From contig OX235265.1 in the NCBI GenBank assembly GCA_944472135.2, positions 56,059,112-56,123,111 on the forward strand: a stretch of DNA of 64,000 bases, written 5' to 3'. Under the pieces are notes generated by a model. The model worked only from the letters and a program-made list of their open reading frames with translations, was not told where the DNA came from and ran no database searches. This document shows positions 50,212 to 61,493 of the stretch, one piece after another. Each line of letters begins with the position of its first letter. Position 1 is the first letter of the stretch. Source of the DNA: Trichobilharzia regenti. Taxonomy: Eukaryota > Platyhelminthes > Trematoda > Strigeidida > Schistosomatidae. A program made the position numbers and the translations under genes.

Positions 50212-51300
50212 GATAAATTACCTCACAAAAGACTACTCATGAAATTGGAAAGTCTTGGTATCAAAGGGAGACTACTAGACTGGCTCAGGGAATTCCTCAT
50301 AGATAGGAGGCAGAGGGTTAGGATCAACTCAAAACTCTCCTCCTGGACAGCAGTAAGTAGCGGAGTGCCACAAGGCACGGTTCTCGGTCCTCTCGTTTTT
50401 ATTCTGTATATCAATGAGTTACCTCTGCTCACCGACTCCCTATGGTCCTATACGCAGATGACTTAAAAATTTGGAGGGAGCTGAAGGGCAACAGTGATAC
50501 GTCCACCTTGCAAGACGACCTCAACAAACTGTCGGAGTGGTCTGTTGAATGGATGCTCCCGGTCAATATGGCAAAATGTGCAACCATGCGCATCGGACAA
50601 GCAAGCACAAGCTCCTACGAATTAGAGGGAATAACACTTTCATCAGTTCATACTCACTTGGACTTAGGTGTCATAGTTAGCCACGACTTAAAAACTACAG
50701 CACACTGTCGCGCGGTGGCTGCACGTAGTTTCAGGTCCTTATGGGCAATTCTCAGAGCCTTTACTAGAATCCCCAGAGATATGTTCACCTCCTTATATAC
50801 ATCTCTGGTGAGGTCAAGCTTGGAAAACTGCATCCAGGCCGCCAATCCTTGTCTAAAAGGGGACTCACACATTTTAGAAAGGGTTCAAAGGAAGACAGCA
50901 CGCATGGTTCACGGCATAGTTAACGTATCATACGAGGAAAGACTAGACAGTTTAAATCTCTTCCCACTGTCATATCGTAGGCAGAGAGTAGATTTAATCA
51001 CAATGTTTAAAATTTTAAATAATGACCATGGACCTGACATATTCTCTCTTTTCCTTCCCACCAGGTCGGAACACCTTAGAGGATATAGCAGGAGAGTTCA
51101 AAAGCCAAGGAGAAATCATATTGCTGTTGAGTACTGGTTCTCACATCGAGTCATAGACTCTTGGAACCGACTCCCAGAAGAAGTGGTGTCTGCAACCTAA
51201 CTGATTCGTTCAAGAAGGGTTTGGACAACCACAGAAATCTACTAGAAAAGGATTAACATAGGCTGCAAGCCTCCTATCCTCAACCAATAAATCTGAATCT
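50212..51300 (+). pseudogene. CR1-A ORF2, C-terminal RT part and 3' end
   Basis: Continues CR1-A after the LTR: KLPHKRLLMKLESLG, RQRVRINSKLSSW, VLGPLVFILYINEL, then a frameshift at about 50445-50460 into the YADDLKIWREL frame, and the C-terminal LNLFPLSYRRQRVDL region to the stop at 51200. The tail AATAAATCTGAATCT ends near 51300. It is about 98 percent identical to the relic at 10384-12620 over shared parts. Confidence 0.85.
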
Positions 51301-51305
51301 AAAAA

Positions 51306-51494
51306 AACAACGACAAACCATCTCGAACGGATTTCCTCCTTTGGCACTCAATACATCTGTATACAAAGCCATCAATGGCCTCTGCTTATATTTGTATATG
51401 CATAACTCCTCCGCACTGGCAAATTTTCGACAAAGCTATGAGTCCGTTATCCAAACAGTAATCGAAAACATCCATGATTACTTCCGAAAATGAT
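51306..51494 (+). CDS. Short open stretch, unidentified (possible relic exon)
   Basis: About 62 codons without a start, ending TGA at 51492-51494. The peptide looks gene-like (LANFRQSYESVIQTVIENI, ending HDYFRK) and shows no TE motif. It lies between the CR1-A tail and a Merlin-type end. It may be the last exon of an unknown gene or chance. Confidence 0.25.
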
Positions 51495-51498
51495 ACAG

Positions 51499-51575
51499 TC
51501 AGCTGATCCCTTGCTCAAGGTCACTTTTTTGTTCAAAGGTCGTTTCGGTTTGGGCCGCTATTCTTTAGAGTCACC
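51499..51575 (+). repeat. Merlin-type terminal fragment
   Basis: Reverse complement of the terminal region at 37451-37520: TTTGGGCCGCTATTCTTTAG and GGTCACTTTTTTG blocks. Only one end is present. Confidence 0.7.
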
Positions 51576-51592
51576 GTTTTTGGTATAAGATC

Positions 51593-52755
51593 TTGCGTTT
51601 ATATACTCAGTACTGTTCGCGAACGTCTATGCCAATAACCCCTAAAAAGTTGATGGAAACTACTATAAGGGATCAGCTATTAGCTTTTGTTGAAACACAT
51701 GGCTTGTTTATTGTGGAACAGCGTGGATTCCGATCAGGACAATCCTACCTGACAAACCTACTATTGGCTAGGGAAGACTAGGTTGAGGCCAGAGATAAAA
51801 GCCATCTGTCGGACGTGGTTTTTATCGATCTCAGCAAGGCATTCGACAAAGTATCCCACTTAGGTCTCCTTGGTAAACCTAGAGGCTTTGGACTAAACCA
51901 ATGCCTATGTGAGTGGTTTAGAGGTTACCTAATGGATAGAAGGCAGAAGGTTAGAGTTAACGGTGTACTATCAGGATGGAAAGCAGTATCCAGTGGAATG
52001 CCCTAGGAAACTGTACCAGGCCCCTTGATATTCATATTATACGTTAACGAATTATTTATTTATTTTTATTTTTGATTACAGCTTGATTCCACACTGTATT
52101 TTTGGTACAAGTATGGAATTTTCAGCGTGGATATCGGTAGCCCAAAATTCGCAGGCCGACCGTAGATATCAGGTGTGCGTCGGCGTGGGCTCGAACCCCG
52201 GACCATGTGCATGGTTGGCGAGAGTCCTAACCACTGTGCCACCGACGCACTTCGAAGGGCTTTCAAACGATTAGACGAGGGCATGTTCCAAATACTCTAC
52301 GCAACATATGCCAGGCCTCATCTAGAATACTGCATACAAGCGGCGAGTCCATGCTTCAAAAAGACGGCACATATTCTGGAAAGAGTACAGAGAGTAGGAA
52401 CAAAATTAGTTAGTGGTATCTCACACCCTCCTTATGATAAGAGGATGGAGCATTTTAATCTGTTCCCGTTATCATACCGAAGGAAGAGAGGCGACTTAAA
52501 TTTAGCATACCGTATACTTAAGGGTGATTTAGGAACTGACCTTTCTAACCTTTTCTCCCCTTCTAGGATACATTTACGGTGTCACCGCAAAAAGGTGCTC
52601 ACACCGAGGACGATTAATATACGTGCAGAATTTAGATTCTCTCACAGAGTGGTCAACGAATGGAACTCCTTACCTGATTCAGTAGTATCAGCTCCATCGG
52701 TGAACGCTTCCAAAGAGAAGTTAGATCTCTGCAGAGATATATTTTGCAAGGATTA
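51593..52755 (+). pseudogene. CR1-like RT relic interrupted by a SINE
   Basis: Two parts of a CR1-type RT: 51593-52050 (RGFRSGQSYLTNLLLARED, FIDLSKAFDK, ILYVNEL) with stops at 51779-51781 and 52004-52006, and 52251-52755 (RPHLEYCIQAASPCF, NLFPLSYRRKRGDL, to FCKD and stop). Between them lie the SINE at 52051-52250 and a deletion of about 110 codons including FADD. 3' end AATCTGAATCTGA near 52795. Confidence 0.82.
52051..52250 (-). mobile_element. tRNA-headed SINE, copy 4
   Basis: Minus-strand copy with full GTGCGTCGGTGGCACAGTGG head, GGTTCGAGCCC B box, body and A-rich tail (T-rich on plus from 52051). Inserted at a deletion point in a CR1 relic; no target-site duplication seen. Confidence 0.88.
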
Positions 52756-52836
52756 ACACAGGCCACAAGAGCCTTCTGTTCTTATCATCTGAATCTGAGC
52801 CTTCTGATTGGTCGAAGTTGTCCTTGTCTTTAGAGT

Positions 52837-53336
52837 TCCAATATCGTTTTTACGAGCTAGTATAAACCAATTTGATTTCTTTGTGCTTGCTTATTGATTG
52901 TAAGGTTTAGGTTCCTGATCTTCGGTAAGCTTCTGCCTAGCTCGTCCCGCCACTCGACTGTCGTAGCTTTGGTTGACTCCAACCCAATTCGACAAAAATG
53001 GGGGAAATCATATTAAAAATGGGGCGATAGTAAGATTTTCCCCAGTACCTCACATTGTCCCCTTTTCCCCTTTTTGCAAAGTCAGGTTTTCCCCGAAATT
53101 AGCAGAATTTCCCCATTTTTATCGCAGATTTTATCCTCATTTTTTTCGCATATCGTCCCCATCATCAGCATAAATTCCCAACGATACAAGGACTGCATCA
53201 AAATGGCCTATCCCCTTAAAATCGCATACACCATTCAGAGGTAGACAATTAAACTTGTCGTTTTAATTCTTTACATCCTCTCCCGCCTTACTCTCCTGAC
53301 AACTCTAACTGCACTTATTATTATTATTACTATTAA

Positions 53337-53387
<51 letters not shown>

Positions 53388-53774
53388 CATATATATATAA
53401 TTCTTCAAATTTAATCAGCTGACTGTTGTTATGCTTTCCTATTTCCTTTTCTGTCTGTTAGTCTGAATAACTGCACTAATTATATCCATTATTATCATTA
53501 TTATTACTATCCCTTGTCGACGATACCGGAGGACTAACTGGCGAAACGATCAACTTCATTCACAGTAGTAACAGTCTTAACACACCTCATACTACAAACC
53601 GCATATAATTAATCCCAGCACTACTTTCTTTGGAGACAACCAAAGCTACGACAGTCGAGTGGCGGGACGAGCTAGGCAGAAGCTTACCGAAGATCAGGAA
53701 CCTAAACCTTACAATCAATAAGCAAGCACAAAGAAATCGAATTGGTTTATACTAGCTCGTAAAACGATATTGGA
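52837..53774. mobile_element. Non-autonomous element with 144-bp terminal inverted repeats
   Basis: The left arm 52837-52980 is the near-exact reverse complement of the right arm 53632-53774, beginning TCCAATATCG and ending TTGGTTGACTCC. The 650-bp interior has no transposase; it contains an ACCCC/TTTTCCCC-rich part and an AT microsatellite. Long arms and no ORF suggest a large MITE or foldback DNA element. Clear target-site duplication was not found. Confidence 0.8.
53339..53399. repeat. (AT)n microsatellite
   Basis: About 45 bp of uninterrupted AT followed by imperfect AT-rich repeats, inside the inverted-repeat element. Confidence 0.9.
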
Positions 53775-55409
53775 TTTTCATTACATATATCGTAGATACA
53801 CTACATTGTAAATTGAGTACCCCTTTTCGCCCAGAAGAATCAGATTCGCTATTTGAGGTCGTCAGAAGTTGGTGTCTATTCTTCACCGTTGCCAGGTATG
53901 CTATTTTGGCCTTAATCAATAACCTTTATTGGTGACAGACGTCATAATGTGGCTCCTGCTAACTTTCCAATACTCAACTGCAATCGATGAAGTTTCGAGG
54001 ATTGGGCCAATCACCACTGAAAAGCTTTATATACATATGAGATCAAGTTAAAACTCAGAATACTTAATGCATAAAATGGTATGTGGAGAAAGTCAATTAT
54101 TTCATTCATTTTTTACGATCCGAATACAACTATACTCGAGTATAGTTGCACTGTTATAATCCACGTTGGTCGTGAAAGCAGTTTCGAAGACGTCATCATC
54201 ACCAGACACTACTAGTGTAGTAATAAGATTAGGGTAGTTGGTTGCCTAGGGCGGTTTCTGCTACTGTCAGTAGTTTGAGCACCAAGTTACGCCTTCCTCC
54301 CGCCACTTGTTAGGTGTCGTAAACGCTTCAGGAAATGACTAGGCAAACGAACAGGTTTCTCCTCTGCACTATTACTATACTACTTCTCCAATGACGGCTC
54401 ATATGCTTACGCAATAGCAGTAGTGCATATAGTTGTAGTGGGTATGTATTTTGCACCAATACTACTTCGTAGGTAGGCATCCAGTAGTTGCTATATTAGT
54501 TCATGGACCAATACTGTGCGTACTTAGTTTGGTTTATTAAAGTGAAAAAGTATAAAGTTTAGCTATAGTCGACATATATGGATACAAGTAATAACAGGCA
54601 AGAAGCAGTGTTTTAGGAATCCTTGGCAGAGATTGCCAGGCTGTAAAGTGAGCTTCATACTAAACTGCTGCGACGTATGAAACGGAACATCTAACAAGCT
54701 AAGTAGGAGGATGCACTCATGTTAATATAAAAATGTAAATATAAAGCATCCCCGTGTATTAAGGACATTCAACCTGACACTCATTGTAATACTGGTGCTT
54801 AATGCATAATTAACAATAGGTTGAATATAGTATATTGTATAACTACTACTACTAGACGGGTAAAAGTCGCCCTGAATTTCATGGACTTAGTTACATTTAC
54901 CTCATCTTTGGTGTAATGTTCTTTTCTCTTTCGTTTCCTCTTTTGAAGCATACTCTGAAAGATACTTGATTACGGGGAGAAAAGAATGAACTTGACTTGT
55001 ACTTGCCGGGGGTTGGTTTGTTTGAGATAAATCGCTTCACCCAGCCGTGCAGTGAGAGTAATATGTTTCCTCTATGTCTATTCGTTAGGTTCAGCGCAGT
55101 ATTATTTGTGAATAAGCGCGATTTTAACTTTTTTTTATTTGGAACTTAAGATGTATCAATATATACTGGTTTCCAAAAAAAACAGGTAAAAGTAGTTTTT
55201 TCTTTAATAAAAGAAATTCAGAAAACCTTTACGCTAGTATATCTTTGGCTTTTAATAATTTTTTGTTTACCAGTCTTCTTGGAAAAGAGATATTAATCGA
55301 TGCATCTTTACGCGGAGAAAATGGATTTAGGTGTTTAGTCTGCCAATTATTCGTTGGCTAATTTTGCCAGCAATTCTTCTCAAGCTATGGGTTTAGCCCC
55401 CTCAACTTA
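53775..55409. other. No gene recognised; contains a palindrome
   Basis: AT-rich, no supported coding or repeat feature other than a perfect 22-bp palindrome at 54127-54148 centred on CTCGAG. Confidence 0.45.
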
Positions 55410-55680
55410 TTAGTCAGTCTTGATAGGTTTCGCGTCGGTATTCACGCTGTCTACTGCCGTTTGTGGGAGCTTTTCTGTCGCTGCGTAGGGAGGATCACTA
55501 CCTAGACAGGCCGGTTTTGGTCTGTCAATGCTAACACAATATATGATATTACCTAGTTGAATAACAAAGAGTTTTGGGTGCCATACCATGACTTAGAAGG
55601 GTCCTTCGTATGGTAGACTAAGGGGTGGTTGTGTTTTATCACATCTCACCCATACACGGGAGCAAGAGTCCCAGTCCTAT
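55410..55680 (-). pseudogene. Gypsy integrase C-terminus relic
   Basis: Read on minus, about 85 codons: SCSRVWVRCD, PPLSLPYEGPF, FVIQLGNI and a VSIDRPKPACLG block, then stop at 55410. This is the integrase C-terminal GPY/F-like region of CsRn1/Boudicca-type Gypsy elements. A stop replaces one residue in PYEGPF-V. A G-run after the stop (GAGGGGGCT on minus) may be the polypurine tract. The upstream pol is missing. Confidence 0.6.
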
Positions 55681-56240
55681 GGTAGTTTTACATGCCTCTC
55701 TTGGTTGTTCTTGTGAGGGAGTCGGTGTTTAACTAACTGTTTTCGGTATGCAAGAGAAAGTGCCCGTTTCATAGTTCTATTTTGTATTTTACAATTGTCT
55801 TGATAACAAAAATATTTCGCCACAAGCCGTCTACCAAGATATAACTTTATCCTGCAGCCTTTTATCACGCTGAAAAATAGAACTCTAAAACAAGCACGTT
55901 CTCTTCCATGCCAAAAATATTCAATGAAACATAATAGTGGAGGGAAGATTTGTGAATCCATGAGGCCTGTCACTATTTGAAAAGGGTAAGAGTAAAATAT
56001 CTTTGACCAAAATGGATAAAATAGCGTACATATTTGCGTTAATGCTAACAATAATAATACAGCAAAAATGAAGTATGCAAGTAAATTACATTCCTTAGTT
56101 CTGCCTATTACCTTTGATGGGTCGTCATAAAGTGGTTTTCTAATACTATCGCGTCTTCTGAAAACACGAGTGTAGTCTTCCAACTTGAGGTGTTTATGGC
56201 TGCTTGAGTTGATTTTATGGGGGATGATACTGTAGGACTT
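55677..56240 (-). CDS. Possible exon of an unidentified membrane protein
   Basis: An open frame of about 187 codons without an in-frame stop, long for AT-rich DNA. It follows an acceptor-like TTTTGTAG at 56241-56248 (minus sense). The first part (SSSHKHLKLEDYTRVFRRRD) is charged. A Leu-rich segment of about 25 residues (LLAYFIFAVLLLLALTQICT) could cross a membrane. The distal part is basic and runs into the Gypsy relic, so the true exon end is unclear. No family was recognised. Confidence 0.35.
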   Translation of the reverse strand, partial: KSYSIIPHKINSSSHKHLKLEDYTRVFRRRDSIRKPLYDDPSKVIGRTKECNLLAYFIFAVLLLLALTQICTLFYPFWSKIFYSYPFQIVTGLMDSQIFPPLLCFIEYFWHGRERACFRVLFFSVIKGCRIKLYLGRRLVAKYFCYQDNCKIQNRTMKRALSLAYRKQLVKHRLPHKNNQERHVKLP

Positions 56241-56248
56241 CTACAAAA

Positions 56249-57596
56249 CAGTATGCTATAGCCATTCAAATGCTGTAAGCGATTAATGAATTCAGAAGGA
56301 TGAGTTGAGTAATCAAGTACGAGCTTTATCTTCTTTATGATCTGTGAGGCTTTCTTCACCTATTGAATGATGAATTCTTCGCCGTGCGTTTGACTGGGTT
56401 TCCTCCTTCACTTCCTCAGTGCCGCACTTTCGAAGATAACGTTTGGAAACGTCTTCTACAATAATACGACCTATTGATTGGAATGTCAGTATTCGTTACG
56501 ACATAATTCTAGGATCTTAGATTGGTGAGCGCATCCTTCCGATAGTTGGCTTTGCATTTTATTACATTTGTCTGTACTTTATAGATTTTTTGGTTTTTCC
56601 ACTCGTAATTTCTTTTTAGTTTAATCTTTATTCGTTACGATTTCTGGTTTTCCAATAGTAGAAACTGACTCTAGAAACTCTTCTTTTTCAAAGGTGGATT
56701 CTCTGGTAAATGCCAAAGTCATATTGCCTGAATCTGACCTACATGAACCAGAACCATCGTAGGAGCACAACTTCTAACTGCATAGCATTAAGTCTGAAAC
56801 CACCAGGTATAAAGGCTTGTGTTCCTAGTTACCTTATGAAATCATCATGGAGGTGCGGGAACTTGTAGTTCACCCTCCGCTCGTACAAGCTTACTCCGTA
56901 CTTAAGCTCGAGGTGGCGATACCCATCTCTATATCTGAAAGCCAATGGTCGTTTTAAGAGGAAAACACGGAAGACAGACTTCCATCCTAGTTCTTGTGCT
57001 TCCTTCAACGGCTGTGGGGGATAACACTGTGTGAGAGGCTGTACTGAAACAAAGCTGGACGCAAGCCTTCCCTAATTATGTGCAAAAGGCACTGAACGTT
57101 CAATACCATGGCTTCTTTCAACTGTTAGCACACATTACTGACCGAATGTGGGAGAGGAGACAAAATAAGGAAGGGAGAATGGACTATAAGAGTAAGAGAT
57201 AAGACCCAATAGACCTTGAATTTATGGCCGACGTTAGTAGTGAAAGAACTTGCACACTGAGTGATTGAGGTAGATAGTCCAATAGAGAAGTTTCTGTGTG
57301 AAAGAGTAGACCCAAACAAGCCAAATCAATAGAACAATTCAATTAGCGTCACTGGCGCACAGCCAACAAAATGCACATAACCACGCGTTTAGCCTAAACC
57401 ACCTCACAAGCAGCAGGAGGACGATCAACCCCTCCTCAGATAATGATTGATGAGAATGTCTACTCGAATAATCGCCTATTTTACATCAAACAGAAACTCT
57501 GGCACAGACCACTTGGTCAAGTTACAGGCCGCTAATAAAACCTAAATCACGACGTTCGGGCTGGAATCACTGACTCTTATAGACTGTGACCAACCT
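56249..57596. other. No gene recognised
   Basis: No supported coding region or repeat; short open stretches only. Confidence 0.4.
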
Positions 57597-58124
57597 ATTA
57601 TGGATAAGGTTTTATTTTGATAAGTCATACAGTAATATTAACTGATGATGTTTCGAGCGCTAGTTGTTGCTCATAGCTATATCAAGTTACTGACAAAACT
57701 TTTCCTTCATTTATATACATGTGTGGAATTGACTAGATATTTAAATAAAAATCAATATGGGATAATGTACATCCAGAAATAATAATATGAGTGTTATTGA
57801 TCAATTACAATCAGATGGGAAATAAGACGAATGTTTTTCTGTAGTCAAAATAAGCAATTTGTTAGAATGTTATGATGTACGTGAATTGAAATAGAATTTT
57901 GAGATTATTTATTATCCTCCTCTGATTTGACTGGCGGTAATAATATCCCCCATATTTCTGGTATTTGCATTGAGTCATTTCTGTTGCATGTGTTCGGTGT
58001 AGACTCAATAAACTAGGATTCAGTAACTTGATATGATTATGAGCAATAATTTGTGCTCGAAACGTCATCAGTTAATATTACTGTGTAACACTGTTACCTA
58101 TCAAAATTAAATCTTATCCATAAT
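57597..58124. mobile_element. Palindromic (MITE-like) element with about 100-bp arms
   Basis: Left arm 57597-57692 and right arm 58019-58124 are inverse copies with a small indel: ATTATGGATAAG, AGTAATATTAACTGATGA and ATATCAAGTTACTGA blocks. About 325 bp of AT-rich interior, no transposase. Confidence 0.7.
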
Positions 58125-59393
58125 GGAGTTATACTCTACCACAGTGCCCAAGTTTCATACTTGTGCAATCCTTGTCTTACACTTTCTGGAGCGATATGAC
58201 TTATTAGTGGATACCTGAATACCAAGGAAAGAAACCTCCCGGTATGCAAATGGCAAAATGAGCGAGTAGTATACGCTGAAATAACTTCGATCTCCGCCAG
58301 TGTCAACTAAAATGTTCTGGAAAATGCGAATGGAGTCCCCACATCTAACAGCTACCAACTCTCAAACGTCTGAGGCTGGACTGAAAATTACGCATACGAT
58401 GAGGACACCTGGCACTCATTCACTTTGGTAGGCATCAATTCCATATTATATGTTATATCACAAACCACCATGATTTAATTTGCTTGGTCTTGATTAGTTA
58501 GATAAGCTCAATTTGTCAAATGTTCTATCAAATTCAATGTGTTCTAGTGATATTTTATCCAAAAATCCTGTCTATTTTTGTTATTTCTACATTTCTAACC
58601 CCTAATTGCACAATATGTCAATCTTTTCAGTAATTATGATGCTACTTTGTTTGAGTTTTATTCGCCCCTCTGTTTATAATAACATTTTAATTCCTAATTG
58701 TAATTCTATTAATTCGACCCTTGACCGGAAATTATTCTGGAACTTTCCCACCCACTTATTATAAACGCACGAATGCACAGGCTAGTTGATGATTTCGTCG
58801 AAATGAAAATTTTCTTCGTTGCAACTGTCTTTTTATTATTCACATTGATTTAAATTAGGCAGATATTTTCCCTAAGTATTCGATATACTTTGTTGCTCAT
58901 CTTGGAACAGATCATTTTATTAATGTATGTGCTGAAGACTGTTCAGAAAAAAAACAAGAATTTGAGAAGTGGTCACCTACTCAGTCTGTAGATGAAAATG
59001 TTAGATACCAATCAAGGCAGACGTTAAGTAAACAGTGTTGGCGTGATAAAGGAACATATTTTAAGTAAGTGTAGCAATATACACAATCTGCTTTAAAAAT
59101 TTGAATGAAGACAGTTAAAAGTCGACGTCCAACTGTTATTAAAACCAGTGGGTTTCATCCAAACTAGTCAACGGGATTATTAGGTACAGTTTGACTGGAT
59201 GAATACAAGTTAAATTAATGAAAAGACTGGCATATACATAAAACAGACTTCCCCCCTTTTACGGCTTGCTTTTTCAATGATCAAAGTTGAAACGCAATAG
59301 AAATCGCCAAATATATCACACGACACTTCTAATACTTTCTTAAGTCACAATTGACACAAGTAGTCTAGTAACGTGATATTTAAAACGAAGTAT
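58125..59393. other. No gene recognised
   Basis: AT-rich, no feature supported. Confidence 0.4.
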
Positions 59394-60555
59394 CTTTATA
59401 GACTTTGAGAAGGCCTTCGACAGCGTTGACCGTGAAGTAATTTGGAAACTACTCGAGTACTACGGCGTACCCCAAATATTCATCAAGCTTATTCAACAGC
59501 TGTACGACAGCGGCACATGTCAAGTCATCCACAACGGAAAACTGAGCGAGGTGTTTGGAATAAACACAGGAGTCAGACAATGGTGCTTATTATCACCAAT
59601 GATATTTTTAATTGTGGTGGACTGGATCATGCGTCAGACAGTGGGAAACGAGAAGACAGGAATATCCTGGACCGACGTGAAGAACCTAGAAGACCTGGAT
59701 TTCGCGCGTGGATGATTTATGTTTGATGTCACTGTCACAAAATCGAAGACTTACAAGCGAAAACCGACAAACTGGTCGAAGAAGCAGCCGGCGAAGACAG
59801 GACTCCAGGTGAACATAGACAAGACGGAGGTTATGAAAATAACCAACCACCACCACGACCAACAGCAGCAACATCCAGCGCGAATCATCATTAACGGGAG
59901 GGATTTGAAAGAGGTCACTTCATTCACTTATCTAGGGAGCATTGTCTCAACTACAGGAGGAACGGACAAGGATGTCAAATCGAGGATCGGGAGGGCGAGA
60001 AACACATTCATCAACCTGAAACCAATCTGGAAATCTTCGTCACTCAGCATCAACAACAAAATTCGGTTGGATTTTCAATACAAACGTCAAGTCAGTTCTT
60101 CTATACGGATAAGAAACTTGGCGGGTCACAAAGAATATTTCCAACAGCCAGTTGTAGACATTTATCAACAACTGTCTTCGCTGGCTCTATACTGAAGATC
60201 AGATGGTCGAACCGGAAAGAATCATCAATAAGGAACTATGAGAGCAAACAAAACAATAACCAATCGCCCGACAAATATGCAGGAGAAAGTGGAGATGGAT
60301 CGGACACTCGCTGAGGAGACTGCTGGGTGACATTGCGCGTCAGCCTATCGCTCGAGTGGAACCCGAAAGGGAAGCGGTGTGTGGGACGTCAGTGCAAGGG
60401 TGACATGAAGGAGATCGTGTGAAGAGGAGTTGAAAGAGTATGGACTTACATGGATGCAGGTGAAAAGTACAGCAGAAGGAAGACAGAAGCAAGTGGAGAC
60501 GTGCAGTTGAAGCCCTATGTTCCACTAGGAACCCAAGGGAACAATAATAAAAAAA
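59394..60555 (+). pseudogene. RTE-clade reverse transcriptase relic, second lineage
   Basis: Starts within the RT at FIDFEKAFDSVDREVIW and runs to the SRWRRAV-like C-terminus, ending with GGAACAATAATAAAAAAATAATAAT. Catalytic FADD is lost to a frame change at 59700-59715 (FARG then stop); a Gly of RQGCLLSP is Trp. It differs enough from 21169-24159 to be another RTE subfamily. It also carries the Gln/His run (59848-59870). Confidence 0.85.
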
Positions 60556-60983
60556 TAATAATCTTTTTAGCGGAATTAGTTTTGTAAAAAAAGATGTGAC
60601 TGTCAACTGTTTAGTGACCAGCGTGCACTTTACCTCGTAATTGTGAAGTGCTTTTAATTTATTGAAATGCAGCAAATACGACTGGTTTGAAAATGCATCG
60701 GCTGCTTTCAGAAAGAAACAGATTTGGATAACGGCAAAAGTGAAATATGTTCTCAAAAGGAACAATCTGATTAGTATAAACTGAACAAGGAAAAGGTATT
60801 TTCATGAAAGATGCTTTTTTCATTTAAATGTCGTAGCAATGTGATGTGCAATGTTCCAGAAAACAGAAGTGGATCATATACTGCATATTTGCCACGCACA
60901 AGTAGCGAATAACATTAGGTTTTGACAAGAAAATAAACAAATAAAAACTATAAATGAGTATATAGTACACAAAATGGAAAGCA

Positions 60984-61493
60984 TTATTCCAGCATAGCCA
61001 TAAGGCTATCCGCTTTAGATTTAGCTTCTGCATAGACATTAGATTCGACATTGTAGAGGGGATTACGACATTCATCTAAAATCACCTCTTCTTCACCGGC
61101 CGGCCCTAAATCTGAAAGAAATTCAAATTCATCTACTGTTTGACGAATAAAATCCAGACGTGCAGACAGTTCTTTCCAACGAGATTCCGGATCCCATTTT
61201 GTACTATTTTTTGGTTTCACATCTGCTTCCTCTTCATCTTCTGAATCAAAAGGTTGTTTGTGTTTTTGAATTGGATCACAACCGCACAATTCATCTCTGA
61301 CAAATACTTCTACATCTAGCTGAGGACGTGTATGACCAAGCTCCACCAAAACGGCCAACGCAAACTGACTTGGGTGAACCGTAAGGCATAAATCAGTTTG
61401 ATACCACAGATTGATAAGATCTATACCTTCTTTACATAATTCATGAACAAGTTGTGCATCAGATCGACTGTCCTGTGCACCACAAATACGTCT
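60984..61493 (-). CDS. CCNH: Cyclin H last exon
   Basis: Begins after acceptor TATTTAG (61494-61500); encodes RRICGAQDSR ... HPSQFALAVLVELG and an acidic tail ending SLMAMLE, then TAA. 510 bp including the stop. Confidence 0.88.
   Translation of the reverse strand, partial: RRICGAQDSRSDAQLVHELCKEGIDLINLWYQTDLCLTVHPSQFALAVLVELGHTRPQLDVEVFVRDELCGCDPIQKHKQPFDSEDEEEADVKPKNSTKWDPESRWKELSARLDFIRQTVDEFEFLSDLGPAGEEEVILDECRNPLYNVESNVYAEAKSKADSLMAMLE

Noticed and set aside
53339..53399. AT-rich stretch as an origin or promoter
   Set aside because: A plain dinucleotide microsatellite inside a mobile element.
57640..58075. CTGATGA near CGAAAC in the palindromic element as a hammerhead
   Set aside because: The two core boxes are in the wrong relative order and spacing, with no stem between.
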